In this document: in pieces, positions 6,058 through 9,871 of the stretch
Layout: each line of letters starts with the position of its first letter
Position numbering within the stretch: position 1 is the stretch's first letter
Assembly: GCA_030038335.1 (NCBI GenBank)
Contig: JASHPC010000226.1
Coordinates: 1 to 9,871, forward strand
Length of the DNA stretch: 9,871 bases
Reading direction: 5' to 3'
DNA from: Vulcanimicrobiota bacterium
GTDB taxonomy: Bacteria; Vulcanimicrobiota; Vulcanimicrobiia; Vulcanimicrobiales; Vulcanimicrobiaceae
The notes under the pieces: model-generated
What the model was told of the DNA's origin: nothing
What the model saw: the letters and a program-made list of their open reading frames with translations, nothing else
The model's database searches: none
Made by a program: the position numbers and the translations under genes

Positions 6058-7406
6058 GAGTTCTGGGCGTTGAGCTGAGTGAGGCGGCTCTGGAGGAAGT
6101 CGAGGGCGCGCTCGAGCTGCGCGTCGCGCGACGGGTCGCCGAAGCGCGGGTTCACGTTTTCGTTCACCGCGATGTCGGGCGTGATTCCCAGATGATTGAT
6201 GTCACGGTTATGCGGCGTGAGATAGCGCGCGGTCGTAATCTTTAGCGCCGAGCCGTCGCCGAGCGGATAGATCGTCTGCACGACGCCTTTTCCGAAGGTT
6301 CGCGTGCCGATGATCGAGCCGACGCCACTATCTTGGATCGCGCCCGACGTAATCTCCGATGCCGATGCCGTACGGCCGTTGACGAGCACGGCCAACGGGA
6401 CTGGTGAAATCGCCGTGTCGTCCGCTTCGTACGTCGTCACGTCAGAGGCACGCTGTTCGACGGAGACGATCGGACCACTCGGAATGAACTTCGAGCTCAC
6501 GGCAATTGCTGCGTCGAGGTAACCGCCGCCGTTGTCGCGCAGGTCGAGCACGATGGCGCGCACACCCTCTTGCTCCAGCCTGTCGAGCGCGCTATCGAGT
6601 TCGCTCCCCGTATCGCTTCCGAACACGGTAAGTTCGATGTAGCCGATCTTTCCAGGAAGCATCTTCTCGATGACGCTGACGTCGTGGATCTCTGCTCGTG
6701 TTACGACGATCGGCGCCGGCAGAATCTTGCCGTCTCGCTCGATGGTAAGGCTTACGTTCGTTCCCGCCTTGCCACGCAGATGTTTGCTCGCCTGATCGGG
6801 CGACATCGACTTCGTCGACGTGCCGTCGATCGAGATGATGACGTCGTCCTGTTGCAAGCCCGCCTTATCGGCTGGCCCGTCGGGAATGACGTTTTCGATG
6901 TCGATGTAGTGCGTACGATCGTCCTGCGAGATGACGATTCCCACGCCGCCGAAATCACCGCCGTCGAGACCTTGATTGAGCGCCGCGAACTCTTTCGGCG
7001 TCAGGAAGACCGTGTAGCGGTCGTGCACCGAGCGCATCATTCCATCCATCGCCGTATAGGTGAGCTGATGCGTTCCCACGCGTCCGCCCGCGGCGCGGGC
7101 CGCGAGAAGCACTTCGCGATCGACCGCGCTCACGTTGGCAGATGCGAGACCGCTGGCTCGCATCGCCGGGAGCGCGTTCTTGTGCACGCCGGCCGACTTC
7201 AGCGTCGTCTCCAAATCGCCGCGAACGCTGTTGAGAACGGCTTGCGGCGAGACGTGCTGATAGAAGTTTGCGGTGAGATAGTCGTAGCTGACTGCGATCT
7301 CATTTCGATCGGCCTGTGAGATCGCAAGCGGCGTCGCGCTCACGGCAGCTCGCGCGATAAAGGCGGCTGCAAGGGCGCAAGCAAGGAGCGTCGAGAGGCG
7401 TTTCAT
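6054..7406 (-). CDS. S41 family carboxy-terminal processing protease, exported (downstream copy)
   Basis: Carboxy-terminal processing proteases cut envelope proteins from their C-termini using a Ser-Lys dyad. The 450-residue protein starts with MKRLSTLLACALAAAFIARAAVSA, a signal peptide with a likely signal peptidase I site near residue 24. Next come an N-terminal helical region, the SVHDRYTVFLTPKEF segment (126-140), and a PDZ domain at about 150-235 containing GGVGIVI and AGLQQDDVIISIDG. The S41 catalytic core includes LDLRDNGGG (287-295). In TASASEI the catalytic Ser348 is followed by Lys373 and Gln377 in TFGKGVVQ; the Ser-Lys distance of 25 matches E. coli Tsp and B. subtilis CtpB. ATG 7406 follows an AGAAGG-like Shine-Dalgarno that overlaps the stop of the upstream protease gene 8 nt away. 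Active-site residues are complete. The substrate is unknown; the adjacent M23 peptidase is an obvious candidate by position only. Confidence 0.93.
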   Translation of the reverse strand: MKRLSTLLACALAAAFIARAAVSATPLAISQADRNEIAVSYDYLTANFYQHVSPQAVLNSVRGDLETTLKSAGVHKNALPAMRASGLASANVSAVDREVLLAARAAGGRVGTHQLTYTAMDGMMRSVHDRYTVFLTPKEFAALNQGLDGGDFGGVGIVISQDDRTHYIDIENVIPDGPADKAGLQQDDVIISIDGTSTKSMSPDQASKHLRGKAGTNVSLTIERDGKILPAPIVVTRAEIHDVSVIEKMLPGKIGYIELTVFGSDTGSELDSALDRLEQEGVRAIVLDLRDNGGGYLDAAIAVSSKFIPSGPIVSVEQRASDVTTYEADDTAISPVPLAVLVNGRTASASEITSGAIQDSGVGSIIGTRTFGKGVVQTIYPLGDGSALKITTARYLTPHNRDINHLGITPDIAVNENVNPRFGDPSRDAQLERALDFLQSRLTQLNAQNS

Positions 7407-7414
7407 TGGTCCTT

Positions 7415-8824
7415 CTAAGAACGCGAAGAGGCGTGTAAGAGTTGCCGGATTTTCTGCTTGGCGACGGCAAGTTGCTTGTCCGCTCGCGTGTCGATCAGGC
7501 GTGGGTCGGGATCCTGGTTCACGATGACGTTCGGGCGAATCCCGCGATGTTCGATGTCCCGCCCGTCCGGTGTCACGTACCGAGCAATCGTGATCTTCAG
7601 GGCGCCTTCATTATCGGGCATGCCGTAGATGCTCTGCACGACGCCTTTGCCGAACGTCTGAGTCCCGACGAGCGTAGCCAAGTGGTAGTCCTGCAGCGCT
7701 CCAGCCGTGATCTCCGACGCGCTGGCGGTATATTTGTTCACGAGAATGACAAGCGGCTGGAGGCCCGGAATCGTCGCGCCATTTGCGAGCTGGGGAGCGA
7801 CGTTTCCCTGTCGATCGACCTCGGAGACGATCGTCGCTCCAGCCGGCACGAAGTAGCTCACGATGTCGACCGCGCTATTGACCAAGCCGCCGCCGTTGTC
7901 GCGGAGGTCGAGGATATATCCGCGCGCACCGCGCGCCTTTCCGTCGAGAAGAGCCGCGTGAATCTCGCGCGCAGACGTCTCCCCAAACTCCGAAAGACGG
8001 ATGTAATCGATACCGTCCTCCATCGTTGCTTTCACGGTGGGAACGTGAATGATCTCGCGCACGATGCGATACGAACGAACCGGTTTCGGCTTTTCGATCG
8101 CGTGCGCGCGCAGCGTCACCGGCGTGCCAGCCGGTCCTCGAATGAGCGCCTGCACCGTGTCAATCGAGAGCCCTTTCGTCGCCGTGCCGTTGACGGCATC
8201 GAGGATGAGCGGCATTTTGATCCCCGCTTCGTCGGCCGGAAGTCCTTCGATCGGCTGAATGAGCGTCTCGTGATTTCGCAGCGCGAAGATGTAGACGCCG
8301 ATGCCGCCGAAGTTGCCGCCGTTGAGCGTCTCGGTCAACTGTCTGATCTCGCGCGGCGTGAGATAGACAGTGTAGGGATCGTCGACCGAGTCCATCATTC
8401 CGCTGAGAGCCTGCTCGAGGATCTCGGTATTTCCGGCCTTCTTGCCATAGTGCGTCTGCGCGTAGGCGACTTCGTCTTCGAGATGCGCGGCATCGACGGA
8501 TGGATTGCCCGTAGCGTGCTCGTCCGGCAGCGTTGCGTTCACGTGCATTGACTTCAGATACGCGGTGAGCGCTTTCGTAACGCCGCGAAACGGCGTCTGC
8601 GGGTCGATCGGCTTATAGTACTGCCGCTCTAACTGGACGAGCGCGATTCCAACGAGCTGATCGTTGCCCTCACCGCCGTCGAAGAAGCTCGCAACGCTGC
8701 CGTCATCGGCGATGGGCAGCGTCAACGCGCTTCCCATCTCGCTCGAGCGATGACCGGCATAGACGACGGCCCCTACGAGGATCGCGATGACCGCGAGAGC
8801 GACGACGACGGCGCGGACTCTCAA
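7415..8824 (-). CDS. S41 family carboxy-terminal processing protease, membrane-anchored (upstream copy)
   Basis: This second Ser-Lys processing protease, 469 residues, is paralogous to the gene after it. Residues 3-23 form one hydrophobic helix without a clear cleavage site, so it is probably tethered to the membrane with its catalytic part outside. Landmarks are SVDDPYTVYLTPREI (146-160), a PDZ domain at about 170-255, LDLRDNGGG (305-313), and TASASEI with catalytic Ser368, paired with Lys393 and Gln397 in TFGKGVVQ. The PDZ loop normally reading AGIKPGD reads AGIKMPL here, so the substrate-binding loop may differ from its paralogue's. The start is TTG 8824-8822, which overlaps the stop of the M23 gene as TTGA and has GAGG 8 nt upstream. 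That overlap implies coupled translation with the peptidase. The catalytic call is firm; the anchor versus cleaved signal is a judgement from the sequence. Confidence 0.93.
   Translation of the reverse strand: MRVRAVVVALAVIAILVGAVVYAGHRSSEMGSALTLPIADDGSVASFFDGGEGNDQLVGIALVQLERQYYKPIDPQTPFRGVTKALTAYLKSMHVNATLPDEHATGNPSVDAAHLEDEVAYAQTHYGKKAGNTEILEQALSGMMDSVDDPYTVYLTPREIRQLTETLNGGNFGGIGVYIFALRNHETLIQPIEGLPADEAGIKMPLILDAVNGTATKGLSIDTVQALIRGPAGTPVTLRAHAIEKPKPVRSYRIVREIIHVPTVKATMEDGIDYIRLSEFGETSAREIHAALLDGKARGARGYILDLRDNGGGLVNSAVDIVSYFVPAGATIVSEVDRQGNVAPQLANGATIPGLQPLVILVNKYTASASEITAGALQDYHLATLVGTQTFGKGVVQSIYGMPDNEGALKITIARYVTPDGRDIEHRGIRPNVIVNQDPDPRLIDTRADKQLAVAKQKIRQLLHASSRS
8821..8824 (-). promoter_or_regulatory. 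TTGA stop/start overlap coupling M23 peptidase to S41 protease
   Basis: On the minus strand TTG 8824-8822 starts the S41 gene and TGA 8823-8821 ends the M23 gene. With GAGG at 8836-8833, 8 nt upstream, this is a TTG version of the common ATGA coupling junction, and it suggests the two proteins are made in linked amounts. Confidence 0.75.
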
Positions 8825-9871
8825 TGGGAAAGCCTCGGAGCCGGGTCGATCGGTTTTCCGTTATAGCGAATCTCGAAGTGCAGGTGCGGTCCCGTCGAGT
8901 ATCCGGTGGAACCCGAGGCGGCGATTGCTTGACCCCGCTGCACGACTTGCCCGACGGAGACGTAAATCGCCGAGAGATGCCCGTAGCCGGTCGAATAATG
9001 GTTGCCGTTGTCGATCAAGATGTAGTTTCCATACCCACCATACCACTGTGCCATGATGACCGTCCCTGCGGCTGCCGCGGTCACGGTCGTTCCTATCGGT
9101 ACGGCGATGTCCAGTCCTTGGTGAAACTCAGGGGCTCCCCCAAAAGGGTTCGATCGCCAGCCAAATGGGGACGTGATTGGGCCGGTCACCGGCCACGAGA
9201 AGCGACCATCGGACGCGATCGGCGGACCCGCAATGCCCGCTGCCTTGCGTCTGGAGGCCTGCTCTTCCTGGATGAGCGTCTCGAGTTGCGCCTCCTGCGA
9301 TGCAGACAAGTCTTCCATGGATGTGACTTCGGAGGCGATGCGGCGCCGGTCGCGATCCGCAAGATTAACGAGATTGCTGCGCTCGGTCGCGAGAGCGCCG
9401 AGCTGGTCGCGGGCCTGCGCTTGCTGCTCCTCCTCGCCGTCGAGGGCAGCTTCATTCTCTTGGAGTTTGCGTTCGGTGTCCGCAACCGCCTTGGCGGCAA
9501 CCTTGCGTGCTCGCACGACGCGCTGGTTCTCGGCGATGAGCAGGCGCAGGTCGTCCATAGACTCGACGAAGTCGCTGAACGAGCGCGCGGAGAGAAGGAC
9601 GCTCAAATAGTTCGGCTGGCCATACTCGTAGATGTCGACGAGTCGCGTGCGCAACAATGCATCGTGAAGCTGGAATGATTTCTCCGCAGCGGCGAGTTGA
9701 ATGCCGTACCAGTGGAGGCGTCGTTCGGTCTCGTGCTGCTCGGCACCGAGCTGCGAGAGCGTCCCATCGACACGCGTGATCGCGGCATTCGTCTCGTCGA
9801 GCTGTCCCTGCAGATCGTTGACGCGCACCGACGCCTGGTGGAGCTTCGCGCGCTTATCGTGAAGCTGACTT
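8821..9871 (-). CDS. Coiled-coil M23 (LytM) peptidoglycan endopeptidase, EnvC/PcsB-like (5' end outside window)
   Basis: M23 peptidases cut peptide cross-links of peptidoglycan with a zinc ion. The frame is open to the window edge, so the start and any signal peptide are missing; the GTG at 9828 is an internal valine inside the coiled coil. About 349 residues are visible. The first two thirds are helical and rich in Gln, Glu, Arg and Ala with heptad-like spacing, and include DIYEYGQPNYLSVLLSARSF, a stretch typical of EnvC-like murein hydrolase regulators. The LytM domain runs from about 9200 to 8840. Its zinc and catalytic residues are all present: HQGLD (His codon 9123-9121, Asp 9111-9109), GYGHLS (His 8979-8977) and HLHFE (His 8886-8884 and 8880-8878). 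Unlike E. coli EnvC, which lacks a functional site, this one should be an active enzyme. In many genomes such a gene follows ftsE-ftsX; that context is outside this window. Confidence 0.92.
   Translation of the reverse strand, partial: SQLHDKRAKLHQASVRVNDLQGQLDETNAAITRVDGTLSQLGAEQHETERRLHWYGIQLAAAEKSFQLHDALLRTRLVDIYEYGQPNYLSVLLSARSFSDFVESMDDLRLLIAENQRVVRARKVAAKAVADTERKLQENEAALDGEEEQQAQARDQLGALATERSNLVNLADRDRRRIASEVTSMEDLSASQEAQLETLIQEEQASRRKAAGIAGPPIASDGRFSWPVTGPITSPFGWRSNPFGGAPEFHQGLDIAVPIGTTVTAAAAGTVIMAQWYGGYGNYILIDNGNHYSTGYGHLSAIYVSVGQVVQRGQAIAASGSTGYSTGPHLHFEIRYNGKPIDPAPRLSH

Noticed and set aside
7374..7406. Lipoprotein signal (LLAC at residues 7-10) in the downstream S41 protease
   Set aside because: The hydrophobic stretch before the cysteine is too short; the hydrophobic core continues past it to a good signal peptidase I site near residue 24.
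7442..8551. 369-codon plus-strand open frame opposite the upstream S41 protease, and similar ones at 6570-7319 and 8824-9678
   Set aside because: All lie antisense to well-supported genes, have no recognisable domain, and no convincing start context.

Overview
The window holds nine protein-coding genes in two convergent blocks and almost no spacer. By eye it is GC-rich, with long antisense open frames of the kind GC-rich coding DNA produces. The gene content (MinC/MinD/MinE, a RodA-type SEDS protein, an RNase E/G, a coiled-coil M23 peptidase and two carboxy-terminal processing proteases) indicates a walled bacterium with MinE-based division-site selection. The order minC-minD-minE-rodA-RNase E/G matches the mreBCD-mrdA-minCDE-rodA-rng superoperon known from several phyla. 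I cannot assign a phylum from this window; a little-studied lineage such as Eremiobacterota is only a guess.

Plus strand, 1-6057: the end of minC (1-297), two tandem minD genes (294-1094 and 1107-1970), minE (1967-2335), rodA (2351-3490), a 122-nt structured gap, and a large RNase E/G gene (3613-6057). The first five are overlapped or spaced by at most 15 nt and look co-transcribed. The Min proteins place the division site, RodA polymerises glycan strands for elongation, and RNase E/G processes and decays RNA. The most unusual points are the doubled minD, a CTG start codon for the first copy, a basic tail on MinE, and a long Arg-rich disordered tail on the RNase.

Minus strand, 9871-6054 (in transcription order): a coiled-coil plus LytM (M23) peptidoglycan peptidase whose beginning lies outside the window, then two S41 processing proteases. 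These also form a tight operon: a 4-nt TTGA stop/start overlap, then an 8-nt gap. The arrangement suggests periplasmic wall hydrolysis with proteolytic control. Elsewhere such operons often follow ftsE-ftsX, so ftsX would be my prediction just beyond the right edge.

The two blocks meet at a palindromic CTAG in which both last genes end, leaving no room for a terminator between them. I see no tRNA, rRNA, mobile element, CRISPR array or phage gene, and no gene-free stretch over 300 nt.
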